From: Alphaproteobacteria bacterium HGW-Alphaproteobacteria-7
GTDB lineage: Bacteria; Pseudomonadota; Alphaproteobacteria; Sphingomonadales; Sphingomonadaceae
Length of the DNA stretch: 47,559 nt
Assembly (NCBI GenBank): GCA_002842735.1
Contig: PHEB01000016.1
Location: 1-47,559, forward strand
Reading direction: 5' to 3'
A program made the position numbers and the translations under genes. This document shows, in pieces, positions 19,237-27,866 of the stretch; positions within the stretch are counted from its first letter, which is position 1; each line of letters starts with the position of its first letter. The notes beneath the pieces are model-generated. The model did no database searches. It was not told the origin of the DNA and saw only the letters and a list, made by a program, of their open reading frames with translations.

Positions 19237-20436
19237 TCAGGCGGCCTTCTTCACTTCGGCGACGATCTTGCGCGCGGCATCGCCCAGATCATCCGCGCTG
19301 ACGATGGCGAGGCCCGAATTGTTCAGGATCGCCTTGCCTTCGTTGACGTTGGTGCCTTCCAGACGGACGACCAGCGGCACTTGCAGGTTCACGTCCTTGG
19401 CGGCCTGCACGATGCCGTTGGCGATCACGTCGCACTTCATGATGCCGCCAAAGATGTTGACCAGAATGCCTTCGACCGCCGGGTCTTTCAGGATGATCTT
19501 GAACGCCGCCGTCACCTTTTCGGTGGTCGCGCCGCCGCCCACGTCGAGGAAGTTGGCGGGGAAGGCGCCGTTCAGCTTGATGATGTCCATCGTCGCCATG
19601 GCGAGGCCTGCGCCGTTGACCATGCAGCCGATATTGCCATCCAGCTTGATGTAGGCGAGGTCGTATTGCGATGCTTCGACTTCGGCCGGGTCTTCCTCGG
19701 TCTCGTCGCGCAGGGCTTCGATCGCGGGGTGGCGATAGAGCGCGTTCGAATCAAAGCTCATCTTGGCGTCGAGCACCAGCAGATTGCCATCTTCGCTTTC
19801 GACCAGCGGATTGATTTCCAGCATCGCGCAATCGGTCGCCATGAAGGCATCGTACAGCTGCTTCGCCAGCTTTTGCGCCTGCTTGTTGAGATCGCCGGTC
19901 AGTTTGAGCGCAAAGGCCACCGCGCGCCCGTGGTGCGGCAGGAATCCCTGTGCCGGGTCGATGGTGAAGGTGGTGATCAGTTCGGGCGTGTCATGCGCGA
20001 CCGCTTCGATATCCATCCCGCCTTCGGTTGAAACCACAAAGGCGACGCGGCCCGTGGCGCGGTCAACCAGCAGCGACAGGTAGTATTCCTTGGCGATGTC
20101 CACCCCATCGGTGACGTAGAGGCGATTGACCTGCTTGCCCGCATCGCCGGTCTGGATCGTCACCAGCGTATTGCCGAGCATTTCCTTGGCGTGGGCCTCA
20201 ACCTCATCGAGGCTTTTGGCGAGCCGCACGCCGCCCTTGGCGTCCGCGCCCAATTCCTTGAACTTGCCCTTGCCGCGCCCGCCCGCGTGGATCTGCGCCT
20301 TGACCACATACAGCGGCCCCGGCAGCTGCTTCGCGGCTTCGACGGCTTCGGCGACGCTGAGCGCGGCATGGCCAGCCGGAACCGCGATCCCGTGTTCCTT
20401 GAGCAGTTCCTTGGCCTGATATTCGTGGACATTCAT
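19237..20436 (-). CDS. sucC: Succinate-CoA ligase (ADP-forming) subunit beta
   Basis: Beta subunit of succinyl-CoA synthetase, the substrate-level phosphorylation step of the TCA cycle. The length of 399 residues is standard. The N-terminal ATP-grasp region shows '[20 protein letters not shown]' and '[16 protein letters not shown]'. The C-terminal CoA-ligase domain shows '[18 protein letters not shown]' and '[20 protein letters not shown]'; Glu/Asn Mg-binding residues lie in '[12 protein letters not shown]'. The usual partner sucD is not next to it in this window: etfB is downstream and a divergent phosphatase gene is upstream. The alpha subunit must therefore be encoded elsewhere. Confidence 0.97.
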   Translation of the reverse strand: MNVHEYQAKELLKEHGIAVPAGHAALSVAEAVEAAKQLPGPLYVVKAQIHAGGRGKGKFKELGADAKGGVRLAKSLDEVEAHAKEMLGNTLVTIQTGDAGKQVNRLYVTDGVDIAKEYYLSLLVDRATGRVAFVVSTEGGMDIEAVAHDTPELITTFTIDPAQGFLPHHGRAVAFALKLTGDLNKQAQKLAKQLYDAFMATDCAMLEINPLVESEDGNLLVLDAKMSFDSNALYRHPAIEALRDETEEDPAEVEASQYDLAYIKLDGNIGCMVNGAGLAMATMDIIKLNGAFPANFLDVGGGATTEKVTAAFKIILKDPAVEGILVNIFGGIMKCDVIANGIVQAAKDVNLQVPLVVRLEGTNVNEGKAILNNSGLAIVSADDLGDAARKIVAEVKKAA

Positions 20437-20562
20437 GGCGTATCGATCCCTTTAATGCTTATCCGGGGGAGAGGTGATGTTGCGCGGGGCCTAAGCACGG
20501 ATCGGCCCTCTTGAAAAGTGCTCTGTGCAAGCGCAACAGCGCCACTAGCATGATTGCCAAAA

Positions 20563-21339
20563 ATGATAGACCGTGATCGCCTTCTTGCAATCGTCCGCGA
20601 GGCGGGCCGGATTGCCCATTCGCGCTGGCCGGGGGCGGGCCACGCATTGGCGAGCTGGGACAAGACCCCCGGCAATCCGGTGAGCGACGCCGATCTGGCG
20701 GTTGACCGCTTTCTCAAGCGCGAATTGCTGCGGCTGCTGCCGTCAGCGGCGTGGCTGTCCGAGGAAACCGCCGACGACAAGGCGCGCACCGATAGCGGGC
20801 TGATCTGGTTGGTCGATCCGATTGACGGCACCCGCGATTTTGTCGCCGGGCGCAGCGGCTGGGCGGTATCGGTGGCGCTGGTGAGCGCGGGCCGCCCGCT
20901 GATCGGGATGCTGGCGGCCCCGGCGCGGGGCGAGGAATGGGTGGCGGTGGCCGGGCAAGGCGCGACGTTGAATGACGTGCCGATCCGCGCCAGCACCCGC
21001 ACGCAATTTGCCGGAGCGCGGGTGCCAACGGTCAGCTTGCCGAAAGAAGACGCCGATCTGGTGACGGTCGAACAGCCCAATTCGATTGCGCTCAGGATTG
21101 CGATGGTGGCTGATAACCGCGCCGATCTGGTCGCGACATTGCGCTGGGGTTTCGAATGGGACATCGCCGCTGCGACCCTGATCGCGCGTGAGGCAGGCGC
21201 TCAGGTCAGCGACGCATTCGGACGCCCGCTTGATTACAACAAGCACGACCCGCGCGATTTCGGGGTGCTGGTATGCTCGCCTGCGATCCACGCTGCGGCG
21301 GTGGAGCGACTGGCTGAGCGGGCCAAGGCGCTGCGATAG
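20563..21339 (+). CDS. Inositol monophosphatase family protein (CysQ-like)
   Basis: Mg-dependent phosphatase of the inositol monophosphatase superfamily, 258 residues. Metal-site motifs are all present: Glu-Glu in 'AAWLSEETADD', 'WLVDPIDGTRDFVAG' (DPxDGT) and 'GFEWDIAAATLIAREAGAQ' (WDxAA). The substrate could be 3'-phosphoadenosine 5'-phosphate (CysQ activity) or another sugar phosphate. The compact 'DKTPGNPVSDADLAVDRFL' start favours the CysQ/histidinol-phosphatase-like side without settling it. I used ATG 20563; an in-frame TTG sits 9 nt upstream. It is divergent from sucC across about 125 bp and convergent with the OmpA-family gene. Confidence 0.88.
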   Translation: MIDRDRLLAIVREAGRIAHSRWPGAGHALASWDKTPGNPVSDADLAVDRFLKRELLRLLPSAAWLSEETADDKARTDSGLIWLVDPIDGTRDFVAGRSGWAVSVALVSAGRPLIGMLAAPARGEEWVAVAGQGATLNDVPIRASTRTQFAGARVPTVSLPKEDADLVTVEQPNSIALRIAMVADNRADLVATLRWGFEWDIAAATLIAREAGAQVSDAFGRPLDYNKHDPRDFGVLVCSPAIHAAAVERLAERAKALR

Positions 21340-21420
21340 GGGGTTAAAAAGGCCCCCAACCCTAACCGGTGGTTGAGGGGGAAATGAGGAGGCACGAGCG
21401 CGGCCGCGCTCGTGCCCCAA
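21340..21420. terminator. Convergent intergenic hairpins
   Basis: Between the phosphatase and the OmpA-family gene. One stem pairs CCCCCAACC (21353-21361) with GGTTGAGGGGG (21371-21381). A second is a perfect 26-bp palindrome, GGCACGAGCGC/GCGCTCGTGCC around GGCC (21391-21416). Neither has a clean T tract on the plus strand, so intrinsic termination is plausible but unproven. Confidence 0.55.
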
Positions 21421-21424
21421 CCCA

Positions 21425-22120
21425 TTATTGAGAACGCGCGGCAGCCACATCTTCCTGACTGATCGGGGTGATCTTGATTTCCACCCGGCGGTTGAGCGGT
21501 TCGTTGATGTTGTCGCCGGTTTTGACGCGCAGATAATCATATTGCTCACCATATCCCTGCGTCGCGATGCGCGCCCGGGCCACGCCGCGCGCGGCGAGGT
21601 AATCGGCGACCGCCTGCGCACGCTGTTCGGACAGACGCTGGTTCAGCGCATCCGAGCCGGTGGTGTCGGTGAAGCCGTAAACGTCGATCAGGCTATTGGG
21701 ATAGGTGATCAGGCTTTCCGCGACATTGTTGAGCGTATCGAGGAAGCCGGGGTTGATCGCGGCTGATCCCGTGGCGAAGGTCACACCGTCGGGCAAGCGG
21801 ACAAGGATGGCGTCCTGATTGCCGACTTCTTCGACATCGACGCCGGTGCCAGCGGTCTGTTCCTTCAGCTCCTTGATCTGATCGTCATACTGCTTGCCAA
21901 TCACTGCGCCGGCCGAACCGCCGATCCCCGCACCGATAATGCGCGCGGTATCGCCGCCAACCACGCCGCCAAGCAGATAGCCCAGCGTGCCGCCCAGCCC
22001 GGCGCCGATGGCTGTGCGCGAAACCTTCTTTTCGCCGGTGTTGGGATCAGTAACGCAGGCGCTGGTGCCAATCAGCGCCAAAGCGGCGGTGCCCGATAGT
22101 AAAATACGTGAAAATGTCAT
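21425..22120 (-). CDS. OmpA-family protein with glycine-zipper domain, probable lipoprotein
   Basis: A 231-residue envelope protein. The N-terminus 'MTFSRILLSGTAALALIGTSAC' is a signal sequence ending in Cys22. The -3 residue is Thr rather than Leu, so lipid attachment is likely but not certain. Residues about 40-80 form a glycine zipper ('GAGLGGTLGYLLGGVVGG', 'IIGAGIGGSAGAVIG'). The C-terminal domain is OmpA-like and peptidoglycan-binding: 'TFATGSAAINPGF', 'IDVYGFTDTTGSDALNQRLSEQ' and 'YGEQYDYLRVKTGDNINEPLNRRVEI'. A GGGAGGAC ribosome site precedes ATG 22120; longer in-frame starts have none. It probably tethers the outer membrane to the cell wall. Confidence 0.9.
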   Translation of the reverse strand: MTFSRILLSGTAALALIGTSACVTDPNTGEKKVSRTAIGAGLGGTLGYLLGGVVGGDTARIIGAGIGGSAGAVIGKQYDDQIKELKEQTAGTGVDVEEVGNQDAILVRLPDGVTFATGSAAINPGFLDTLNNVAESLITYPNSLIDVYGFTDTTGSDALNQRLSEQRAQAVADYLAARGVARARIATQGYGEQYDYLRVKTGDNINEPLNRRVEIKITPISQEDVAAARSQ

Positions 22121-22259
22121 GACTTGTCCTCCCAGTAACGAATGCCGACAATGCCACGCCGCCCGTGCGGCGGCAAGGCTGCAGCAAGCCGTGTCGTAGC
22201 CGCCATTGCGCGGACCAGCCTTGACCTGACTTGAACAATGATGGCGTCGGGCCAGCCTG

Positions 22260-23636
22260 GTGGTAGATTTCGTTCGCGCGATTGCCCTGCTGGCAACCGC
22301 GCCAGTTTGTGCTAGCGCATCAGGCGTGACACCCTTTCCCTTTACCGACCTGTTGATCATTCTCGGGCTCGTCGTGCTCAACGGCGTGTTCGCGATGTCT
22401 GAACTTGCGATTGTCTCGGCCAAGACCAGCGCGCTCGAAGCCCGTGCCGAGGCCGGATCAACCAGCGCGCGGACTGCGATCAATCTGGCTGCTGATCCCG
22501 GCAAGTTTCTTTCGACCGTCCAGATCGGCATAACTTTGATCGGGATCATCGCCGGGGCCTATTCGGGGGCAAGCCTGGGCGGACCAATGGGCGAACGGCT
22601 GGGCGCGCTGGGTGTGCCGCCGCAATTCACCGACGAAGCCGGGTTTGTGTTGGTGATCGCGCTGACCACCTATCTCAGCGTGGTGGTGGGTGAGCTGGTG
22701 CCCAAGCAGCTGGCGTTGCGCAATGCGGTGCCGTTGTCGCTGATCATGGCGCGGCCGATGGCGTTGCTTTCGCGCTTTGCCGCCCCGCTGGTGTGGTTGC
22801 TCGATTCAAGCTCGGCGGCGATCATCCGGCTGTTCGGCATCCGCGCCAAGGGCGAAGCGTCAGTTACGGCGGAAGAGTTGCAGATGATCTTTGCCGAGGC
22901 AACCCGGTCTGGCGTGATCGAGGATGAACAGCGCCAGATCCTGACCGGGGTGGTGCGGCTGGCCGAACGCCCGGTGCGCGAAATGATGACCCCGCGCACC
23001 GAAGTCGACTGGATTGAGGCCGACGCCGAGGCGGAGGAAATCCGCGAGACGATCGAGGAAAGCTCGCATTCGTTGTTGCTGGTGGCCGAAGGCTCTCCCG
23101 ACACAATCCTTGGCGTGGTCAAGGTGCGCGAAGTGCTCGGCGCGATGGTCGCGGGCAGCCCGGTGTCGATCCGGGCGATGATGCGCAAGGTTGAAGTGGT
23201 GCCCGATCAGCTTGATGCGATGGATGCGCTGCGGGTGCTGCAATCAGCCGAAGTGGCGATGGCGGCAGTGACCGACGAATATGGCCATTTCGAAGGGATC
23301 GTGACCCCGGTCGACCTGCTGACTGCAATCGTCGGCAATTTCGCCAGCGACAGCGATGGTGGCGATCTGCCTTCGGTGTTTGAGCGCGAGGATGGTTCGT
23401 TGCTGGTATCAGGCTCGCTGTCCGCTGACGCGATGGCTGACCGGTTGGGGCTGGATTACGCGGAAGACCGCGAATTTGGCACGGCGGCAGGCTATGCCTT
23501 GTCGGTGATGAAAAAACTTCCGGCTGAAGGCGAGTTTTTCACCGATCAGGGCTGGCGGTTCGAAGTGGTCGCCATGGACGGCCGCCGGATCGACAAGCTG
23601 CTGGTGAGCCGCGAGAACAGCACTAACCAAGAATAG
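22260..23636 (+). CDS. CNNM/CBS-domain transporter-like protein (HlyC/CorC family)
   Basis: A 458-residue membrane protein of the hemolysin C/CorC-like family (DUF21 plus CBS pair plus CorC_HlyC domain). Members are linked to magnesium or cobalt export. Transmembrane segments: 'LLIILGLVVLNGVFAMSELAIV', 'FLSTVQIGITLIGIIAGAYSG', 'AGFVLVIALTTYLSVVVGEL'. The motif 'ALRNAVPLSLIMARPM' follows. The CBS pair covers about residues 235-365 ('VREMMTPRTEVDWIEAD', 'AAVTDEYGHFEGIVTPVDLL'). The C-terminal domain ends 'DQGWRFEVVAMDGRRIDKLLV'. The GTG at 22260 gives the longest frame. A GTG at 22326 ('VTPFPFTDLLIIL') matches the family's usual start better, but neither has a strong ribosome site. Confidence 0.88.
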   Translation: MVDFVRAIALLATAPVCASASGVTPFPFTDLLIILGLVVLNGVFAMSELAIVSAKTSALEARAEAGSTSARTAINLAADPGKFLSTVQIGITLIGIIAGAYSGASLGGPMGERLGALGVPPQFTDEAGFVLVIALTTYLSVVVGELVPKQLALRNAVPLSLIMARPMALLSRFAAPLVWLLDSSSAAIIRLFGIRAKGEASVTAEELQMIFAEATRSGVIEDEQRQILTGVVRLAERPVREMMTPRTEVDWIEADAEAEEIRETIEESSHSLLLVAEGSPDTILGVVKVREVLGAMVAGSPVSIRAMMRKVEVVPDQLDAMDALRVLQSAEVAMAAVTDEYGHFEGIVTPVDLLTAIVGNFASDSDGGDLPSVFEREDGSLLVSGSLSADAMADRLGLDYAEDREFGTAAGYALSVMKKLPAEGEFFTDQGWRFEVVAMDGRRIDKLLVSRENSTNQE

Positions 23637-23761
23637 CCCCCAACGGCCGCCCCGCGAAACCAAAACGGTGGCCCCGCAACCGCAAGCGCGACCGCGCGCC
23701 GCGGCTTATGCCGCGAAGCCAAGCGGGGCGGACGGCCCGCGCCCGGCGCCTGAGGGTCAAA

Positions 23762-24178
23762 TCAGGAAGGTATAACCGTCCGCGCCGATGCGCCGTCGCC
23801 TTCGGGGGCGGCGATGATGTCGCGCGTCACGCGGCCCTTGGCGACGGTGTTGGTGGCGGTGTCGCCCACCTGGCTACGGATGCTCGGCGCGGCGCTGCCG
23901 GCGCGGTCAAGCGCGGTGGTTTCGATCCCGCTGCGCGGAGCAGGACCGCCGAACAATGCTTCGAGCGCTTGCTCTGATGCCGCGCCTTCGCTTGGGCGCG
24001 GGGCACCGGGAGTGGGCGGGGCGAGGGTGAAATCGGGCGGCACCACCAACGGGGCCTGCCGCTGCACAGCGAATTCATCGGGCCGTTCACGGTTGAACAC
24101 CCCGTTACCGCCGCCGCCACAGGCAGCCAGCATGGCCGAAGCCCCGGCCAGCAAAATTACGGGTGCATACTTACGCAT
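23762..24178 (-). CDS. DUF3035-type lipoprotein
   Basis: A 138-residue lipoprotein. The signal 'MRKYAPVILLAGASAMLAAC' ends in a canonical lipobox (LAAC, Cys20). The mature part starts with Gly-rich 'GGGGNGVFNRERPDEFAV', then the family's 'APLVVPPDFTLAPPTPGAPRP' and 'SEQALEALFG', which suit DUF3035 (function unknown). Low-complexity Ala/Pro/Gly stretches follow. The ATG at 24178 overlaps the lspA stop by 8 nt. The gene directly follows the signal peptidase II gene that would process it, a sensible but not proven functional link. A 125-bp convergent gap separates it from the CNNM gene; that gap holds a CGCGGC-TTAT-GCCGCG hairpin at 23700-23715. Confidence 0.82.
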   Translation of the reverse strand: MRKYAPVILLAGASAMLAACGGGGNGVFNRERPDEFAVQRQAPLVVPPDFTLAPPTPGAPRPSEGAASEQALEALFGGPAPRSGIETTALDRAGSAAPSIRSQVGDTATNTVAKGRVTRDIIAAPEGDGASARTVIPS

Positions 24179-24743
24179 CTTTGGGCTCTCCACGAGGCTC
24201 GTCATTCTGCGCGCCATCGGCATTCACCAATGGCGGCGCGCTTGGTTCGGTTTCGTCCTTGTCGCGCACCAGCAGGCTGCGGGCAAGGATAATGACAACG
24301 CCGATGGTGATTGCGGCGTCGGCGATGTTGAAGATCAGGAAGGGGCGGAAATCCCCGATGTGAAAATCGGCATAGTCGATGACATAGCCCAGATCATAGC
24401 GATCGCGGATATTGCCCACCGCCCCGCCAAGGATCATGGCGAGCGCGGCAATATCGCCGAGCACCTTTTCGCGCATCATCCATACCAGCACCACCACCGC
24501 GATCACGCCGGTCAGCAGCACCAGCAGCCAGCGCATTTCCATGCTGGTCGCCTGCAGCAGCCCCAGCGAGATGCCGCGATTTTCGGTGTAGGTGAGATCG
24601 AAGAACGGCAGCAGATCAATATTGCCGACCTGCCGCAGCGCCAACGGGCCGATCACATACCATTTCACCGCCTGATCGATCACCGCGATGAAGGCGGCCA
24701 GCGCCAGCCCGATTACACGGTTGCGGGTGAACAGCCCGCTCAT
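24171..24743 (-). CDS. lspA: Lipoprotein signal peptidase (signal peptidase II)
   Basis: Inner-membrane aspartyl protease that cleaves signal peptides of diacylglyceryl-modified prolipoproteins; 190 residues. Four membrane helices: 'VIGLALAAFIAVIDQAVKWYV', 'MRWLLVLLTGVIAVVVLVWMM', 'IAALAMILGGAVGNIRD' and 'ADAAITIGVVIILARSLLV'. Catalytic Asp residues are in 'GYVIDYADFHIG' and 'FNIADAAITIG'; 'YTENRGISLGLL' is the other family block. The C-terminal tail ('KDETEPSAPPLVNADGAQND') is longer and more acidic than usual. ATG 24743 overlaps the ileS stop (ATGA, 24740-24743). The ileS-lspA order is common in bacteria. Confidence 0.96.
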   Translation of the reverse strand: MSGLFTRNRVIGLALAAFIAVIDQAVKWYVIGPLALRQVGNIDLLPFFDLTYTENRGISLGLLQATSMEMRWLLVLLTGVIAVVVLVWMMREKVLGDIAALAMILGGAVGNIRDRYDLGYVIDYADFHIGDFRPFLIFNIADAAITIGVVIILARSLLVRDKDETEPSAPPLVNADGAQNDEPRGEPKDA

Positions 24744-27700
24744 GCGGCACCGTCCAATGCGGCGACCACGGCATCGCAGCGGCTGCACAGCATCGCCTCT
24801 TCGGCAACGTCGGGCAGCAGCCGCCAGCAGCGGCCGCATTTGTGGTGGGTTGTCTTGGTCACGATCACGCCGTCCCCCTGCCCGCGTGAGACTGTCGCGG
24901 TGATGAACAATTCGGCGAGCTGTTCGTCAGACACGCCTTCGGGCACCGCGCCAGCAGGCACTACCACTTCGGCTTCGAGGCTGGAGCGGATGGTCTTGTC
25001 ACGCCGCAGCGGCTCGATCGCTTCGTTAACGGTATCGCGCAAGGCCCGCAGCGCATCCCACTTGGCGGTGTCGACCACCACGCCCGGAACACTCGGCCAT
25101 TCGAGCAGGTGGACAGAACCGCGCTGGCCGTCCTCATCCGCCTCGCCGTCTTGCGGATAGCGCGTCATCCACACTTCTTCCGCGGTGAACACCAGCACCG
25201 GCGCGGCATAGCGGATCAGCGCGTGGAACAGCAGGTCGAGCACGGTGCGATAGGCGTTGCGCGTCACGCTGTCCGGCCCGTCGCAATAGAGCGAATCCTT
25301 GCGGATATCGAAGTAGAACGCGCTCAAATCCTCGTTGCAGAAATCGACCAGCAACCGGGTGTAGAGGTTGAAGTCGTAACGCTCCGCCGCCGCCTTCAGC
25401 TTCGCGTCCAGCTCTGCCAGCAGCGCGAGGATATAGACTTCCAGCTCGGGAAGTTCCCCGCCATCGCTCATGTCCCCCACAAACCCGTCGAGCGCGCCAA
25501 GCAGGTAGCGGAAGGTGTTGCGCAGTTTGCGATATTGGTCGCCGACGCCTTTGAGGATCTCATCGCCGATGCGGTGATCCTCGGTGAAATCGACAGACAG
25601 CGCCCATAGACGGATGATATCGGCGCCGGTCTGTTCCATCACCGTGATCGGGTTGATGGTGTTGCCTTCGCTTTTGGACATTTTGCGGCCCTTGGCATCC
25701 ATCGTGAAGCCGTGGGTCAGCACCTGATCGTAAGGCGCGCGGCCCCGCGTGGCGCAGGATTGCAGGAGCGAGGACTGGAACCAGCCGCGATGCTGGTCGC
25801 TGCCTTCAAGATAGAGGTTGGCGGGCCATTGCAGATCGGGCCAGCGCCCGGATTCGAGCACGAAGGCATGAGTGCAGCCGCTATCGAACCACACGTCGAG
25901 AATGTCTGTGACCATCTCGAAGTCGTCGGGATTGTAATCGGGGCCGAGATATTCCGCCTTGCGCGCTTCCTCCCACGCATCGACGCCTTCCCGCATGACG
26001 GCAGCAACGATGCGGTGATTTACCTCTGGGTCGGCCAAATAGGTGCCATCGGGCCGCACGAACAACGTGATCGGCACGCCCCATGCGCGCTGGCGGGAAA
26101 GCACCCAGTCGGGCCGCCCTTCAACCATCGCGCCGATGCGGTTGCGGCCTTTTTCGGGGATGAAGGTGACGCGGGTGATTTCTTCGACCGCAATCTCTCT
26201 CAACGTCATGCCAGCGGAAGCTGGCATCTCGGGCGCGTGTGCGCTGCCGCCTGAGACCCCAGCTTTCGCTGGGGTGACGGGAAGGGGGGAATCCATCGGC
26301 ACGAACCATTGCGCCGTAGCACGGAAGATCACCTTGGCCTTGGAACGCCACGAATGCGGGTAGGAATGCGCGTAATCCGCGCTGGCCGCGAGCAGCGCGC
26401 CCGCTTCGCGCAGGTCGGAGCAGATCGGGCCGTCGGGCGCGTTGAACTTGGGGTTGATGACGCTCATGCGGCGCTCGTCCGCGCCGCCGAGCCACGGCCA
26501 GTCGTCGCGATAACGCCCGTCGTCCATCACCGCGAAGACGGGGTTGATGCCGTTGGCTTTGCACAGGTCGAAGTCGTCCTCGCCATGATCGGGCGCCATG
26601 TGGACGAGACCGGTGCCGCTATCGGTGGTGACGAAGTCGCCGGGGAGCAGCGGGCGCGGGGCGGCGTAAAATGCGAGCGCCTTTTCCCAATCTTGCGAAT
26701 CCCCGCGAAGGCGGGGATCTGTTGCCTCTTGCGCAGAGCCATCCGACCTGAGGTTCCCGCCTTCGCGGGAACGCACAAGATAGTTGTAGATCGGGTGGCG
26801 GGCCTTGGCTCCGGCGAGGTCTGAGCCTTTGAATGCCACCCCGCTTTTTCGGACAAACCAACTAGGAAGCGACCGCTCAGGGTTGAGCCGTTGTAGGAAT
26901 TCATCGACAAGCGACTTTGCAACCAGCACCGTTTTGTCGTGCGAGTGATCCGTCTGGGGTGGCTCGGAGCCTCGCGGACTTGTCGGGATGATTTGCACTA
27001 ACTCGAGGTGAAGGAGCGTATACTCAACCTCCGGCCCATAGGCCAAAGCCTGATTGACCGGGATCGTCCACGGCGTCGTCGTCCAGATCACCGCGTGCGC
27101 GCCGACCAGTTCGGGGGCGTTGGGGCACTCGATAATCTCGAACGCCACATCGATCTGGGTCGAGGTGATGTCCTCGTATTCGACCTCGGCCTCGGCCAGC
27201 GCAGTCTTTTCGACCGGGGACCACATCACCGGCTTTGACCCGCGATAGACATTGCCGGCTTCGGCAAACTTCAGCAGTTCGGCAACAATCGTGCCTTCGG
27301 CAGCTGCGTCCATGGTGAGATAGGGGTGATCCCAATCGCCCATGATGCCGAGCCGTTTGAGCTGTTCGCGCTGGGTATCGACCCAGTGTTGCGCATAGGC
27401 GCGGCATTCGGCGCGGAACTCTTTGGCCGGAACCTCGTCCTTGTTGAGTTTCTTCTTGCGGTATTGCTCCTCAACCTTCCATTCGATCGGCAACCCGTGG
27501 CAATCCCAGCCCGGAACGTAAGGCGCGTCCTTGCCCAGCAGGTTCTGGGTGCGGCAGACCATGTCTTTCAGGATATGGTTCAGCGCATGGCCGATATGCA
27601 TATCGCCATTGGCGTAAGGCGGGCCATCGTGGAGGATGAACTTCTCACGCCCCCGCCGCGCATCGCGCAGGGCGTTATACAGCCCGATCTGTTCCCAGCG

Positions 27701-27823
27701 CGCGGCAATGCCCGGCTCCTTCTGCGGAAGGCCGGCCTTCATCGGGAAATCGGTCTTCGGCAGGAAGACGGTGTCCCGGTAGTCTTTCGCTTCTTTGGCG
27801 CGGTTTGCTGTGTCGTCGCTCAT
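24740..27823 (-). CDS. ileS: Isoleucyl-tRNA synthetase with two in-frame repeat-encoded insertions
   Basis: Charges tRNA-Ile and edits Val. It has 1027 residues, about 80-100 more than typical. Class I motifs are intact: 'GDMHIGHALNHI' (HIGH) and 'GRKMSKSEGN' (KMSKS), with a C-terminal zinc site 'CGRCWRLL...CSRC'. The editing domain shows 'WTTTPWTIPVNQAL' and 'TTDSGTGLVHMAPDHGEDDF'. Two peptides absent from the family pattern interrupt it. Residues about 344-379 ('RSREGGNLRS...DPRLRGDSQ') lie between 'ARHPIYNYLV' and 'RPLLPGDFVTT'. Residues about 512-541 ('VTPAKAGVSGG...EMPASAGMT') lie between 'QWFVPMD' and 'LREIAVEEI'. Both are encoded by inverted hairpin doublets. A further unexplained linker near residue 275 is not palindromic. 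The frame stays open, so the enzyme is presumably functional. Confidence 0.95.
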   Translation of the reverse strand: MSDDTANRAKEAKDYRDTVFLPKTDFPMKAGLPQKEPGIAARWEQIGLYNALRDARRGREKFILHDGPPYANGDMHIGHALNHILKDMVCRTQNLLGKDAPYVPGWDCHGLPIEWKVEEQYRKKKLNKDEVPAKEFRAECRAYAQHWVDTQREQLKRLGIMGDWDHPYLTMDAAAEGTIVAELLKFAEAGNVYRGSKPVMWSPVEKTALAEAEVEYEDITSTQIDVAFEIIECPNAPELVGAHAVIWTTTPWTIPVNQALAYGPEVEYTLLHLELVQIIPTSPRGSEPPQTDHSHDKTVLVAKSLVDEFLQRLNPERSLPSWFVRKSGVAFKGSDLAGAKARHPIYNYLVRSREGGNLRSDGSAQEATDPRLRGDSQDWEKALAFYAAPRPLLPGDFVTTDSGTGLVHMAPDHGEDDFDLCKANGINPVFAVMDDGRYRDDWPWLGGADERRMSVINPKFNAPDGPICSDLREAGALLAASADYAHSYPHSWRSKAKVIFRATAQWFVPMDSPLPVTPAKAGVSGGSAHAPEMPASAGMTLREIAVEEITRVTFIPEKGRNRIGAMVEGRPDWVLSRQRAWGVPITLFVRPDGTYLADPEVNHRIVAAVMREGVDAWEEARKAEYLGPDYNPDDFEMVTDILDVWFDSGCTHAFVLESGRWPDLQWPANLYLEGSDQHRGWFQSSLLQSCATRGRAPYDQVLTHGFTMDAKGRKMSKSEGNTINPITVMEQTGADIIRLWALSVDFTEDHRIGDEILKGVGDQYRKLRNTFRYLLGALDGFVGDMSDGGELPELEVYILALLAELDAKLKAAAERYDFNLYTRLLVDFCNEDLSAFYFDIRKDSLYCDGPDSVTRNAYRTVLDLLFHALIRYAAPVLVFTAEEVWMTRYPQDGEADEDGQRGSVHLLEWPSVPGVVVDTAKWDALRALRDTVNEAIEPLRRDKTIRSSLEAEVVVPAGAVPEGVSDEQLAELFITATVSRGQGDGVIVTKTTHHKCGRCWRLLPDVAEEAMLCSRCDAVVAALDGAA
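26205..26279. repeat. Hairpin doublet inside ileS (GCCAGC/GCTGGC type)
   Basis: First hairpin ATGCCAGC-GGAA-GCTGGCAT (26208-26227). Second, inverted, CCCCAGC-TTTC-GCTGGGG (26257-26274). The spacer is about 29 bp. The two-inverted-hairpin layout is that of a REPIN. Read on the ileS strand it encodes 'VTPAKAGVSGG' at one end and 'EMPASAGMT' at the other, in frame. Confidence 0.9.
26691..26780. repeat. Hairpin doublet inside ileS (CCCCGC-GAAG-GCGGGG type)
   Basis: First hairpin ATCCCCGC-GAAG-GCGGGGAT (26699-26718). Second, inverted, GTTCCCGC-CTTC-GCGGGAAC (26753-26772). The spacer is 34 bp, and TCTTGCG / CGCACAAGA flank the pair. The same hairpin with loop GCAG occurs in the intergenic element at 34710-34787. 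On the ileS strand it encodes 'RSREGGNLR' and 'TDPRLRGDSQ' in frame. Confidence 0.9.
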
Positions 27824-27866
27824 GGTGCGGCGGGCCTTAGCGGTTCATGCTGTAAGTGCAAAGACT

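Noticed and set aside
21391..21416. 26-bp palindrome as a plasmid or phage site
   Set aside because: It lies between convergent genes with no associated mobile functions; a terminator or chance GC palindrome is simpler.
23814..25160. 448-codon plus-strand frame opposite the DUF3035 gene, lspA and part of ileS
   Set aside because: It crosses three well-supported minus-strand genes, and its composition is typical of antisense in GC-rich DNA.
26691..26780. Sequencing or assembly error in ileS
   Set aside because: The inserted segment keeps the frame, both flanks match IleS, and its hairpin recurs at 34710-34787; a genuine repeat explains it better.
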